From NCBI GenBank assembly GCA_949291555.1, contig CASEWE010000011.1, forward strand, positions 1 to 64,000: a stretch of 64,000 bases of DNA, read 5' to 3'. A program made the position numbers and the translations under genes. The notes beneath the pieces were generated by a model that was not told the DNA's origin, did no database searches, and saw nothing but the letters and a program-made list of their open reading frames with translations. Positions 1 to 8,040 of the stretch are shown here, piece by piece (positions within the stretch are counted from its first letter, which is position 1; each line of letters begins with the position of its first letter). This stretch comes from an uncultured Bacteroidales bacterium (GTDB taxonomy: Bacteria > Bacteroidota > Bacteroidia > Bacteroidales > P3).

Positions 1-2
1 AT

Positions 3-509
3 TGTAGATTAAACGTGCCAGTCTCGTGGCTTTTTTATAGAAGCCAAAGGCAAAGCGTTGAGATACAAGTGCTTACAAGGACACATCAATCCCTGGTGGA
101 AATCGACGAAAGGACGCGGAAAGCGCCCCAGGAACTGCTCGACGACCCTGCCATCAACAAAGCGCTTCGGATCGTGGAAACATCGGCCTATTCCGACGAC
201 CAGCTCATGGTCTACGAGCATTTCTGGGATATGATCAGCGTGGAACGGACCTTGCTCTACAGCGCGGAACAAAAAGGCCTGAAATCCGGCATGGAGAAAG
301 GTATTGCGCAGGGCATTCAACAAGGTATCCAACAAGGTATCCAACAAGGTATCCAGCAAGGCATTCAACAAGGAATCCAACAAGGCCTCGAGGAGGGGAA
401 AAAGGGAGAGCAAGTTGCCATAGCCCGGAAAATGAAAGCGCAAGGAATCCCGACCTCCATGATCGCCCAGTGTACCGGAATCACGGAAAAAGAAATCGAA
501 TCCTGGTAA
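3..509 (+). CDS. Rpn-family nuclease/transposase, C-terminal part
   Basis: The frame is open to the left edge, so the gene is probably partial; the first usable start inside the window is GTG at 15. Residues from about 27 on resemble the C-terminal half of Rpn (PD-(D/E)XK, recombination-promoting nuclease/putative transposase) proteins: an LLDDPAINKAL helix, an acidic helix, then a glycine/glutamine repeat GIQQ and a C-terminal helix-turn-helix-like end (GIPTSMIAQCTGITEKEIESW-like). The nuclease core is not in the window. The first 25 residues do not look like the family, so an upstream frameshift or decay is possible. Family call is by pattern, not by search. Confidence 0.55.
   Translation, partial: CRLNVPVSWLFYRSQRQSVEIQVLTRTHQSLVEIDERTRKAPQELLDDPAINKALRIVETSAYSDDQLMVYEHFWDMISVERTLLYSAEQKGLKSGMEKGIAQGIQQGIQQGIQQGIQQGIQQGIQQGLEEGKKGEQVAIARKMKAQGIPTSMIAQCTGITEKEIESW
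300..395 (+). repeat. 12-base tandem repeat coding for GIQQ
   Basis: Eight in-frame 12-base units, GGTATCCAACAA and variants, encode GIAQ, six GIQQ and GLEE. Units at 324, 336 and 348 are nearly identical. Because the unit is a multiple of three, gain or loss would change protein length without a frameshift. Such repeats are usual in the C-terminal tail of Rpn-family proteins. Confidence 0.9.
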
Positions 510-761
510 GCCGTCTTTTTCAGAACGGCGTCAACCCGTCTTGAACAGGGTTTGGATGTAATTCCCATGCCGGATTTCGCCTCCTGCCCGTACTGCAGCG
601 GAAAGCCTTGCGCGCAAACCTCATTCCCGGGCTCCGGGGAAACAAAACGGATCCTTTCGGCAAAAAGGCAAATCCGGGGAAACCGCCTCCCCGCATGCCC
701 GAAAACCTGAAAAAGGCCTAACGGGTAAACCTATCCAGCTGCCAACGGGAAAGACATCTCC

Positions 762-800
762 GGCAATGCTCGGCATTCGACCGGAATGCCGAACATTGCC
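762..800. repeat. 17-base inverted repeat with 5-base loop
   Basis: Arms 762-778 and 784-800 are complementary except for one position. It ends directly before a TATCTTTG box. The whole 510-1040 gap has no convincing gene; it holds this hairpin, a second perfect one, and a GA tract. Confidence 0.75.
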
Positions 801-808
801 TATCTTTG
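801..808 (+). promoter_or_regulatory. possible -7 promoter box TATCTTTG
   Basis: TATCTTTG matches the Bacteroidetes -7 consensus TAnnTTTG. No TTG or TTTG stands 19-20 bases upstream, so only half of the promoter is supported. If active it would start a transcript whose leader contains the 820-862 palindrome and the GA tract and which reads into the GT4 gene. Confidence 0.35.
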
Positions 809-819
809 CCGGCACATGC

Positions 820-862
820 GCACCTTGCCCGCTTTGCATGGCATGCAAAGCGGGCAAGGTGC
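820..862. repeat. perfect 21-base inverted repeat, 1-base centre
   Basis: Arms 820-840 and 842-862 are exact reverse complements around a single G at 841. There is no T-run on either side, so it does not look like a simple intrinsic terminator. It lies between a -7-like box and the GA tract ahead of the GT4 gene. Confidence 0.9.
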
Positions 863-886
863 CAGATGACCTAAAAGACCAATATG

Positions 887-908
887 GAGAGAGAGAGAGA
901 GAGAGAGA
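887..908 (+). repeat. (GA)11 dinucleotide tract
   Basis: Eleven GA units follow immediately after an ATG at 884-886. The tract sits at the head of a frame that is open from 870 into the GT4 gene without a stop. With 11 units the ATG is out of frame with the glycosyltransferase; with 12 or 9 units it would be in frame. Confidence 0.9.
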
Positions 909-1040
909 CCCGACAGACGGGTTCCTGCAGCAGAACAGCCTTATAAATCCCCTCATGACCAAGAAACAAACACTGCATCGGATAGAGGGAAAACTCCCCC
1001 ATTAAGATTTTCTCAAGGATCCAGAGAAAAACCAATTATC

Positions 1041-2318
1041 TTGTTCTCGCTGGATCTGACTCCTACCGGCATCGAGACCGGCCGGGCAACCACCGGCTTC
1101 TCCATCGTAGTCGATCAAATCGCCTCAATTATCCCGCAATACACTTATTCGGAACTCTTTGTTTCCTGCTCCGCCCTGCAAAACCGGCAAATCCAAGTAG
1201 CCGGGCAATACACGCTTTTAGCCCGTAACCCATGGCTGATCCTACGGCATGGCAAACTCAAGGATATCGGCAAAGCGCTTGCACTTTTCTCCGCTGCAAG
1301 GAAATTACCGCTGAAACAACGCTTGCTCTTGGCAAAACGGCAACTCAACGTAGGCTTGTATGCCTACCAAATCCGAAAGACGAAAGCCCGGGTTGCCTTC
1401 ATCCAATCCTACTTGCCCCACGTCATCCCTTTCGTCGAGGCCGCATTGCGCACAAACACGCCCATCGTGCTCACTTGCCACGCTGCCTATGACAATACAA
1501 AACATGATTTTACCACGGATTTCGCCCGTTTCCTCCTGCAGACCTTGCTTCCGCATGGAGTCCTTGCCACGGGGGTAAGCAGCGGGATTACCGCCTGGTC
1601 CCGTGCACAAGTGGAAAGCCAATGCCGGGAATCCATTTTCCATATAGCCAACCCTTTGCCGCCCACACCAAAAGCGCAAAAGAAAGAATGCCGGAAACAA
1701 GGCTACAGAATCCTTATCTCCGGCAATATCGGTGAAAGGAAAAACCAGACGCAAGCCTTGCGAGCCATTGCCCTCCTGCCGCCCGAAAAGAAAGCAAACC
1801 TCTCGGTCCTTATCATCGGCAACGATACGACACAAGGTGCTATTAAGGAATTGGCGGAAAAACTCGAAATCGATTCTTTCTGCCGTTTCGCAGGGCAAGT
1901 ACCCCGGGACGAAGCCCTTCAATATGCAGCAGAAGCCGATCTGATTCTGTCGGCCACTATTTCCGAAGGTTTCGGTCTCCCGTTCTTGGAAGGCTATGCG
2001 CAGGGTGTTCCCGCTGTTTTCTTCTCCGACATCGATGCGGCAAAAGAATTAGGAGACCCCAGATGCGCCGTCATGGCCGAACCCCGCACCGACCAGGCCC
2101 TTTCCGAAGCCATCGCAAAAGCCATAGATACACAATGGGACAAACAATACATCATTAATTCTGTTCAATCGTACAACGCGGAAAACATTGCCCGGCAATA
2201 CCATGCCGTCCTGAAAAAAGCAGGAAAACCGACCCTGACGGAAAAAGCCTGGGACAAGTCATTACGCCGCTTTCTAAAAAAGTCCAACCTTGCCGGGAAG
2301 CTTGCACCGCAGCGATAA
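1041..2318 (+). CDS. GT4-family glycosyltransferase (start uncertain)
   Basis: A GT-B glycosyltransferase of family 4 type. It should transfer a sugar from an activated donor to a surface glycan on the cytoplasmic face of the membrane. The C-terminal donor domain carries GNIGERKN (about 228-235) and the E-x7-E motif inside SEGFGLPFLE (about 308-317). Length of 425 residues is normal. The start is a problem: 1041 is TTG and already lies inside the first beta strand (PIILFSLDL in the longer reading), while no ATG exists in this frame back to the stop at 867. The frame is open through 870-1040 and begins at the GA tract, so the real start may be the ATG at 884 in a different tract length. It faces the pseudaminic acid operon and may act in the same glycan. 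Confidence 0.8.
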   Translation: MFSLDLTPTGIETGRATTGFSIVVDQIASIIPQYTYSELFVSCSALQNRQIQVAGQYTLLARNPWLILRHGKLKDIGKALALFSAARKLPLKQRLLLAKRQLNVGLYAYQIRKTKARVAFIQSYLPHVIPFVEAALRTNTPIVLTCHAAYDNTKHDFTTDFARFLLQTLLPHGVLATGVSSGITAWSRAQVESQCRESIFHIANPLPPTPKAQKKECRKQGYRILISGNIGERKNQTQALRAIALLPPEKKANLSVLIIGNDTTQGAIKELAEKLEIDSFCRFAGQVPRDEALQYAAEADLILSATISEGFGLPFLEGYAQGVPAVFFSDIDAAKELGDPRCAVMAEPRTDQALSEAIAKAIDTQWDKQYIINSVQSYNAENIARQYHAVLKKAGKPTLTEKAWDKSLRRFLKKSNLAGKLAPQR

Positions 2319-2395
2319 AACCAAGTTTTCCATGCGGCCCAGCATAAGGGCATCCTTGCCGGAAATCCCCTGCCGCGGCAATAACCAAGCCTCTA

Positions 2396-3409
2396 TCAAA
2401 ATTCGACATCACCCATCCGCAACGGAGTACCTTTCTCCAAATCCCGAGCTGCCCTTTTCCCCAAAATATCGAGATACATAGCTGGAGGAAGGCCGTAGCC
2501 GGGACGCACCGAACGGACGTTCTTCTCCGTAAAGACCTCCCCTTTCCGGATGTCCTCCGCCACGTACAAGGAGCGGGCAAATTCCCGGCCTTTTATCTTT
2601 TGAGGATCCGAGGGATAACGCGCATCCCCCAAAGCCGCCTCCGTCTCCCGTATCACACGCACCATTTCGGCAAATTCGGCAGGCTCGCAAGAAAAAGCCG
2701 AGTCCGGCCCGCCCATCTTCCTGTCCAAGATAAAGTGCTTCTCCACCATCGTTGCCCCCAAAGCCACCGAAGCCACCGCCAAAGTATTGCCGATGCTGTG
2801 GTCGGACAAGCCCACTTTTACCCCGAAACGCTGCCGCATATCCGGAATCGTCAAAAGGTTGGCATCTTCCACCGGCGCCGGATATTGGGAAATGCAACGC
2901 AACAAGGTCACATCTTCAGTCCCAGAACTTCTCACAGCAGTCAAAGCCGCCTCGATATCCTGCAAGGTGGCAATCCCGGTCGAAACCACTACAGGCTTTT
3001 TTTTCGAGGCCACGTAGGATACCAAGGGAATATCCGTGATTTCAAAAGAAGCTATCTTGTAAATAGGATTCCCTAAGGATTCCAAGAAATCGACCGCCGT
3101 CTTGTCAAACGGACTGGAGAAGCAAACCAAGCCTTCTTCCCGTGCCACATGGAACAGTTCTTCATGCCATTCCCAAGGCGTATAGGCCTCCTTGTACAAA
3201 TCATGCAGGCAATACCCGTCCCACAAGCCGCCCCGAATCATGAAATCCTCTTTCCGGCAATCCAGCGTGATGGTATCGGCCGTATAAGTCTGCAACTTCA
3301 CCGCATCCGCTCCGGCTTTCCTGGCCGCCCGGATGGTGGCAATAGCAATGTCTTTCTTATGGTTATGATTGGCAGACAACTCCGCCACAATAAAGGCTTT
3401 ATCCTTCAT
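2396..3409 (-). CDS. pseI: pseudaminic acid synthase
   Basis: Condenses 2,4-diacetamido-2,4,6-trideoxy-L-altrose with phosphoenolpyruvate to pseudaminic acid, the fifth step of the pathway. The 337-residue protein has the NeuB-type barrel with AELSANH at about 9-15, KLQTYTADT near 40 and SDHSIGNT further on, then a C-terminal SAF (antifreeze-like) domain over roughly the last 65 residues. ATG at 3409 was chosen over a longer upstream reading because homology begins at MKDKAFIVAE. It overlaps the end of pseH by 11 bases, which suggests translational coupling. PseI rather than NeuB or LegI is inferred from the neighbours pseB, pseC, pseF, pseG and pseH. Confidence 0.92.
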   Translation of the reverse strand: MKDKAFIVAELSANHNHKKDIAIATIRAARKAGADAVKLQTYTADTITLDCRKEDFMIRGGLWDGYCLHDLYKEAYTPWEWHEELFHVAREEGLVCFSSPFDKTAVDFLESLGNPIYKIASFEITDIPLVSYVASKKKPVVVSTGIATLQDIEAALTAVRSSGTEDVTLLRCISQYPAPVEDANLLTIPDMRQRFGVKVGLSDHSIGNTLAVASVALGATMVEKHFILDRKMGGPDSAFSCEPAEFAEMVRVIRETEAALGDARYPSDPQKIKGREFARSLYVAEDIRKGEVFTEKNVRSVRPGYGLPPAMYLDILGKRAARDLEKGTPLRMGDVEF

Positions 3410-3995
3410 AATACAATTTCGACTTTTCCCGCAGATCACGGATTTCCTCCTCGCTAAAATACGCCGGGTTGTAACACCCCACCAGCAAGCGATCCTCATT
3501 CCGCCCGTCCACCCAATAAAAGCCCTTCAATACCCCTTCGGCAATCCACCCCGCTTTCAAATAGGTCTTAATGGAGGCCTTATTGGACCAATACATGCCG
3601 CCATACAACCGCCGCAACCCCAAGGCCGAAAAAGCAAGCTGACCTCCCAAGGCAATGGCTTCCGTTGAAAACCCTTTCCCCAAATAACTCCTGTCGCCAA
3701 TCAGTGTAGCCAGATCGGAAATCTTGTGCTTCCAATTAACCGGGCCGATCTTTACCGTCCCGATAATCTTGCTTTCCGCTTTCAGGTATATCCCCAACGT
3801 GTAATTCGATCGGTCTTCCCGGCCTTTTCGAATGGAGCGGCACAATTCGGCCTTATCGATCTTCCTGCCGGAATTGGTATAAAACTTCATCAGCTCCGTA
3901 TCTTGGAACCATTCCATCATTGAATCCGTGATATCCTCCGGCCTCAATTCCCGCAGGCACAACCGGTCTCCTTCCACATGCAGCATATCTTCCAT
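3399..3995 (-). CDS. pseH: UDP-4-amino-4,6-dideoxy-AltNAc N-acetyltransferase (GNAT)
   Basis: A 198-residue GNAT acetyltransferase. In the pseudaminic acid pathway PseH acetylates the 4-amino group made by PseC, using acetyl-CoA. The GNAT core shows the IGDRSYLGKGFSTEA acetyl-CoA loop near residues 100-114 and the NKASIKTYLKAGW segment typical of RimJ/RimL-like members. It lies between pseG and pseI; 38 bases separate it from pseG. The exact substrate is inferred from the operon, since GNAT sequence alone would not settle it. Confidence 0.88.
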   Translation of the reverse strand: MEDMLHVEGDRLCLRELRPEDITDSMMEWFQDTELMKFYTNSGRKIDKAELCRSIRKGREDRSNYTLGIYLKAESKIIGTVKIGPVNWKHKISDLATLIGDRSYLGKGFSTEAIALGGQLAFSALGLRRLYGGMYWSNKASIKTYLKAGWIAEGVLKGFYWVDGRNEDRLLVGCYNPAYFSEEEIRDLREKSKLYYEG

Positions 3996-4033
3996 GTCAC
4001 CTCCATGAAATCATCCAACTTCCATGAAAATTC

Positions 4034-4996
4034 TCACTCCAAACCCTTGAACAGCCCCGTATACCGGGCCCGTATGCCCTGCATATCCAAATGGCTGGAC
4101 GCAGGAACAAATCCGGGAAAACCGGATAAGTCAAGTTTGCCGGCCTCCATCAGGTTCCCTATTCCAAACACAGCCCCAAGCCGCACGATATAGCGATAAA
4201 AACTTTCCTGGTTATCCACGTAATACCCGACCACCGACGGCAAGCCTACCGACAAAGCCTCCAAACAGATGGTGCTGGCCGAAAAGAAACCCATGTCCGC
4301 ATCCTGCAAGACCGAACAAACCTGCCGGGCCGACAAGCCTTGCGGAAGGATTTCCACCTCCGGCATCCCTTCCGGGATCCGGGTATTCAACCCGGCCATG
4401 ACTTTTATCTTCTCAAAAGGAATACCGCTTCCCCGCATGGCTATCAAATACTTCGCCACCAAATTACAAGGGTCGCTGCCCCCGGTACAGACCACAGCCG
4501 ATTTCCGCTGTCTTTCCCGATGCCATCCGGATTCCAAGACCTGCAGGAAAGGCTGCCGCAACAAAGCCCAAGAAACGCCAAGGCACAAACGGGTATAAGG
4601 CCCTATCGAGAACAGGTTGGCATCCGCCACGCCATGGTTTATCACCGCATCCGCCACGTAATGCCGGTCATGCAAATCATCGATGCAGACCAAACGGCAA
4701 CCTTTGGCCTTTATGGCCTTCTGGTATCCAGTAGTGAAGAAATAATTGTCCAGCACCACGATCTCATCCCCTTGCAAGCAGGACAGGAAATCCTCGAAAT
4801 GCGATTCCGGCAGCAAAGGATGCAAGCAGCATACCCGCTCCGCTTCCCGCTTCTGGTAACCGGACGGATCCACCGTGAAGAACACACAATCGAAATCGTT
4901 CCCCAGCATCTCCGCCAAGGCCAACGAACGCGTAAAATGCCCGAAACCAATCTGCCCGCTGGCATCCGCCCTGAAATATACTTTCTTCCTATGCAT
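4034..4996 (-). CDS. pseG: UDP-2,4-diacetamido-trideoxy-altropyranose hydrolase
   Basis: Removes UDP from UDP-2,4-diacetamido-2,4,6-trideoxy-beta-L-altropyranose to give the free sugar for PseI. The 320-residue protein has the MurG-like GT-B layout of PseG. The glycine-rich GFGHFTRSL near the N-terminus holds the catalytic histidine (His20 here), and CTGGSDP lies in the C-terminal nucleotide-binding half. ATG at 4996 starts MHRKKVYFRADAS, where the family begins, and overlaps the stop of the glycosyltransferase gene by 8 bases. Confidence 0.92.
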   Translation of the reverse strand: MHRKKVYFRADASGQIGFGHFTRSLALAEMLGNDFDCVFFTVDPSGYQKREAERVCCLHPLLPESHFEDFLSCLQGDEIVVLDNYFFTTGYQKAIKAKGCRLVCIDDLHDRHYVADAVINHGVADANLFSIGPYTRLCLGVSWALLRQPFLQVLESGWHRERQRKSAVVCTGGSDPCNLVAKYLIAMRGSGIPFEKIKVMAGLNTRIPEGMPEVEILPQGLSARQVCSVLQDADMGFFSASTICLEALSVGLPSVVGYYVDNQESFYRYIVRLGAVFGIGNLMEAGKLDLSGFPGFVPASSHLDMQGIRARYTGLFKGLE

Positions 4997-6074
4997 GATG
5001 CCTGAGCCTCCCCTCACCTCTTTTCAAAAAACGTTTGCATCTCCGCGCAAACATGCAAACCCGCACACCCAAACCTGTATTCAGTCCAATCAAGCACAGG
5101 ATAATCCCATGCGACAAGGTAGTGGCGTGCCTTATCGTATATCCATACCGATGCCGTGAAAAGCCGTCGACATACGCTCCTATCTCAGCCTTGGCCTGGT
5201 CGATACGGCCCCTTGCCGGCGGGTTGAAATGAAACAAAGCGCCCATGACAGTCGCTTCATAAAACAAATAGAAAAAGACCGCCTCGCATTCCCGCTGATA
5301 CGGAGAATAGAAACCTAAGCGCTTCATGTTCTCCAAATACAGCTTCGAGGTCTCCATCCTGTCAAAGAAACGATAATCGTTTTGCCTCTTTGTCGTGGAT
5401 AGGTTATTGCAACGGTAAAAATAACAAAGCCGGTCTACTTTTACTATCTTATTCCCAGACAAATACAATGGCTGCCCTATGGCATTGTCCTCGTAGAAAA
5501 GGTTTTCCGGGTAAAAAAGGCCGTTGTCTGCAAACAGGCTCTTCTTGAACAGGCTCGTCCAAATCCGGGGAGTCCTCGCTATGAGAGCCCGGTCCCTTTC
5601 TTTCCTATCCGCATTCTCCAGCACCTCTTTTTCCCCGTTCCATTGCGGACGCACATCGTTATCCGAATAATATTCCGCATAATCGCCGACCGCAATGTCC
5701 GCTCCCCCTTTCACCGCCGCCTCATGCAAATCCGCATACATGTTCCCGGCCACATAGTCATCGCTGTCCACGAATCCGATATATTCCGCCCGAGCCGCCC
5801 GGATGCCCTTGTTCCTCGCCGCGCCCTGTTTCCCGTTCACCTCGGAGGTAATGACGTTGATCCGGCTGTCTTTTCCTGCATATTCCCGCAAGATAGCCAA
5901 CGAAGAATCCGTGGAACAATCGTCCACGCAAACCACTTCGATATCCTTCAATGTCTGGGACAGCAAGGAATCCCAGCACTTGCCAAGATACTGCTCCACG
6001 TTGTAAACCGGAACAACGATGCTGACCAAGGGGACAGCGCCCGAATCATCAATGCACTCATTCTTCCGCGCCAT
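4989..6074 (-). CDS. GT2-family glycosyltransferase inside the pse operon
   Basis: A GT-A fold family 2 glycosyltransferase of 361 residues. It opens with VSIVVPVYNVEQYL, has VDDCSTDSS in the donor site and the metal-binding DSDD motif in GFVDSDDYV. It lies between pseF and pseG, overlapping pseF by 17 bases and pseG by 8, so it is locked into the same transcript. That placement suggests it works on the glycan receiving pseudaminic acid, perhaps adding the neighbouring sugar. Nothing in the sequence identifies donor or acceptor. It is not a Maf-type pseudaminyltransferase. Confidence 0.88.
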   Translation of the reverse strand: MARKNECIDDSGAVPLVSIVVPVYNVEQYLGKCWDSLLSQTLKDIEVVCVDDCSTDSSLAILREYAGKDSRINVITSEVNGKQGAARNKGIRAARAEYIGFVDSDDYVAGNMYADLHEAAVKGGADIAVGDYAEYYSDNDVRPQWNGEKEVLENADRKERDRALIARTPRIWTSLFKKSLFADNGLFYPENLFYEDNAIGQPLYLSGNKIVKVDRLCYFYRCNNLSTTKRQNDYRFFDRMETSKLYLENMKRLGFYSPYQRECEAVFFYLFYEATVMGALFHFNPPARGRIDQAKAEIGAYVDGFSRHRYGYTIRHATTLSHGIILCLIGLNTGLGVRVCMFARRCKRFLKRGEGRLRHHA

Positions 6075-6765
6075 GCTTCCGCAACATTTGGTACTTTATC
6101 TCCGCCAGTTCCCAATCCGACTCGTTATCGATATCCTGCACCCGCATCTCATCCGTAACCCAAGCCATGCAACCCGGCACGAAAAAAGTCCGGTGCCGGA
6201 GCACCGCAGGCACCTTGGCCCAATAGAAGGAACCGCTGTCATGGTAGGCCGCCTCCAAATCCTGGCTGCGGGCATTCAGGTTCTCCGGCCAGAACATGGA
6301 CATCTTCCCGTCGCCTTCCACTTTCAACGATCGCCATATCGGATAGGAAAAAGGGACTACCGGGCAAACCGCCGGTGCATCCTGCCTTTCCAACAAAGCA
6401 TAGGCGTCCTTCACATCCTTCCAATGGGTCAAAGGCGATGTAGGCAGCATGCAGCAAACATTATCGAAACCCCTGCCTTCCGCTTCGTACGCTGCCAGCA
6501 CCTCCTGGATCACATCGGCAACCGTTGCAAAATCATTAGCGGTTTCCCTTGAACGCAAAAAAGGCACTTTCGCCCCGTACCGCCGGGCAACCTCGGCAAT
6601 TTCCTCATCATCGGTCGAAACCATCACTTCTTCGAAAATCCCGGTTTCCAGCAAGGTCTCTATCGAATAGGACAAGATCGGCTTCCCCAAAAAAGATTTG
6701 ACATTCTTCCGGGGAATCCGCTTGCTTCCTCCCCGCGCCGGGATAATCCCGATATTCCGTTTCAT
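6058..6765 (-). CDS. pseF: pseudaminic acid cytidylyltransferase
   Basis: Activates pseudaminic acid with CTP to CMP-pseudaminic acid, the donor used by glycosyltransferases. The 235-residue protein has the CMP-sugar synthetase signature IPARGGSKRIPRKN at about 8-21, followed by STDDEEIA and LPTSPL. ATG at 6765 was chosen; the longer reading would start at a TTG two codons upstream. It overlaps the downstream GT2 gene by 17 bases. A CMP-legionaminic or CMP-sialic acid role is possible in principle but is disfavoured by the PseB/PseC/PseG neighbours. Confidence 0.92.
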   Translation of the reverse strand: MKRNIGIIPARGGSKRIPRKNVKSFLGKPILSYSIETLLETGIFEEVMVSTDDEEIAEVARRYGAKVPFLRSRETANDFATVADVIQEVLAAYEAEGRGFDNVCCMLPTSPLTHWKDVKDAYALLERQDAPAVCPVVPFSYPIWRSLKVEGDGKMSMFWPENLNARSQDLEAAYHDSGSFYWAKVPAVLRHRTFFVPGCMAWVTDEMRVQDIDNESDWELAEIKYQMLRKHGAEE

Positions 6766-6811
6766 TGCCAAAACACCTTGATATAAAATCTCTTGAATCC
6801 CTGATGCCGGA

Positions 6812-7966
6812 TCATTTCCCGCAGAACTCCAACACGGATCCTATCACAAAATCCTGATCCTCTTCCGTCAAGGTCGGGAACATAGGAAGACTCAGGCAGT
6901 GCGCGTAATAGTCTTCCGCTACCGGGCAATCGCCTTCTTTGCTTCCAAGCTGACGATAATACGGCTGCAAGTGCAAGGGTATGTAATGGACTTGCGCATA
7001 AATCCCCTTGGAGCGAAGATGATCATACAACCCCGATCTGTCGGGTACCTGGATTACATACAAATGATAGGCATGCCTGATTCCTTGCCCCACAAACGGT
7101 TTCCTGATGGAAGCCGCTCCGGCAAAAGCCTCGTCGTACCGCCTGGCTATCTCCTGCCGCCTACCTATCCCTGCCTCGGCCCGGTCCAGCTGAGACATGC
7201 CCAAGGCCGCTTGGAAGTCCGTAATCCGGTAATTGTAGCCCAGATCCACCATCTCGTAATACCATCCGCCATCGTTCTTTTGCAACAAATCCGGGTCTTT
7301 GGTAATACCGTGCGTCCGGTACAAGGCCATCCTCTTATATAAAGCCTCGTTCCGGGTCGTCACCATGCCGCCCTCGCCCGTAGTGATATGCTTGACCGGG
7401 TGGAAGGAGAAGACCGTAGCATCGGCATACCGGCTGTTCCCGGTTTTCTGCCAGCTCCCGTCCTTGGCTTGGAAGGCCGCGCCCGGCGCATGGCAGGCAT
7501 CTTCCAATATCCACAAGCCGTACCGGTCGGCCAATTCCCTGAACTCATCCATCTTGTGCGGGTAGCCGCCAAAATCCACTGGAATAATCCCGGAATATGT
7601 CCCTTGGGGTGCAGATGCCAGCATCTTTTCCAGTTTCTTGATGTCCATCAGATACGTGTCCGGGTCGATATCGCAGAATACCACATCCCCGCCGCAGAAC
7701 TTCACGCAATTGGCCGAAGATGCGAACGTGACAGGCGTTACAACCACTTTCGCCCCTTCCTTGACCCCCAACGCCTTGGCGGCCAGATGCAGCCCCGATG
7801 TGGCGTTGTCGACCGCCAAGGCATGCGGGGCATCCACATAGGCGGCGAATTTCTTCTCGAACTCCCCTATCTTCGGGCCCTGGGTCAGGTAATCCGATTT
7901 CAAGGTCTCCACCACCGCCGCAATATCCGCTTCCGTTATCTGCTGGTGGCCGTATGGAATGTTCAT
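6812..7966 (-). CDS. pseC: UDP-4-amino-4,6-dideoxy-AltNAc transaminase
   Basis: A PLP-dependent DegT/DnrJ/EryC1-type aminotransferase that adds the 4-amino group to the PseB product using glutamate. In the 384-residue protein the internal aldimine lysine is Lys192 in FSFHPVKHITTGEGG, and EDACHAPGA around 155-163 supplies the cofactor-binding acidic residue. ATG at 7966 matches the family start (IPYGHQQITEADI). A reading from 8044 would give a 4-base overlap with pseB but adds 26 unrelated residues, so it was not used. Confidence 0.93.
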   Translation of the reverse strand: MNIPYGHQQITEADIAAVVETLKSDYLTQGPKIGEFEKKFAAYVDAPHALAVDNATSGLHLAAKALGVKEGAKVVVTPVTFASSANCVKFCGGDVVFCDIDPDTYLMDIKKLEKMLASAPQGTYSGIIPVDFGGYPHKMDEFRELADRYGLWILEDACHAPGAAFQAKDGSWQKTGNSRYADATVFSFHPVKHITTGEGGMVTTRNEALYKRMALYRTHGITKDPDLLQKNDGGWYYEMVDLGYNYRITDFQAALGMSQLDRAEAGIGRRQEIARRYDEAFAGAASIRKPFVGQGIRHAYHLYVIQVPDRSGLYDHLRSKGIYAQVHYIPLHLQPYYRQLGSKEGDCPVAEDYYAHCLSLPMFPTLTEEDQDFVIGSVLEFCGK

Positions 7967-8040
7967 CTTCCGTGCAGTTCCTCCCGCCTCCGCACGATGC
8001 AAGCGAGCCGGGCCCTGCGCTCTTGATTGAAAAGCTCGTT

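Noticed and set aside
766..1005. 79-codon open frame through the palindromes and GA tract
   Set aside because: It is built from the two inverted repeats and the dinucleotide tract, has no family resemblance and ends just before the GT4 frame. A 10-unit tract would join it to the enzyme, so it is kept in mind only as part of the phase-variation idea.
2342..2393. Terminator between the GT4 gene and pseI
   Set aside because: Only a six-pair TTGCCG/CGGCAA stem with a long loop and no T-run was found in this 77-base convergent gap.
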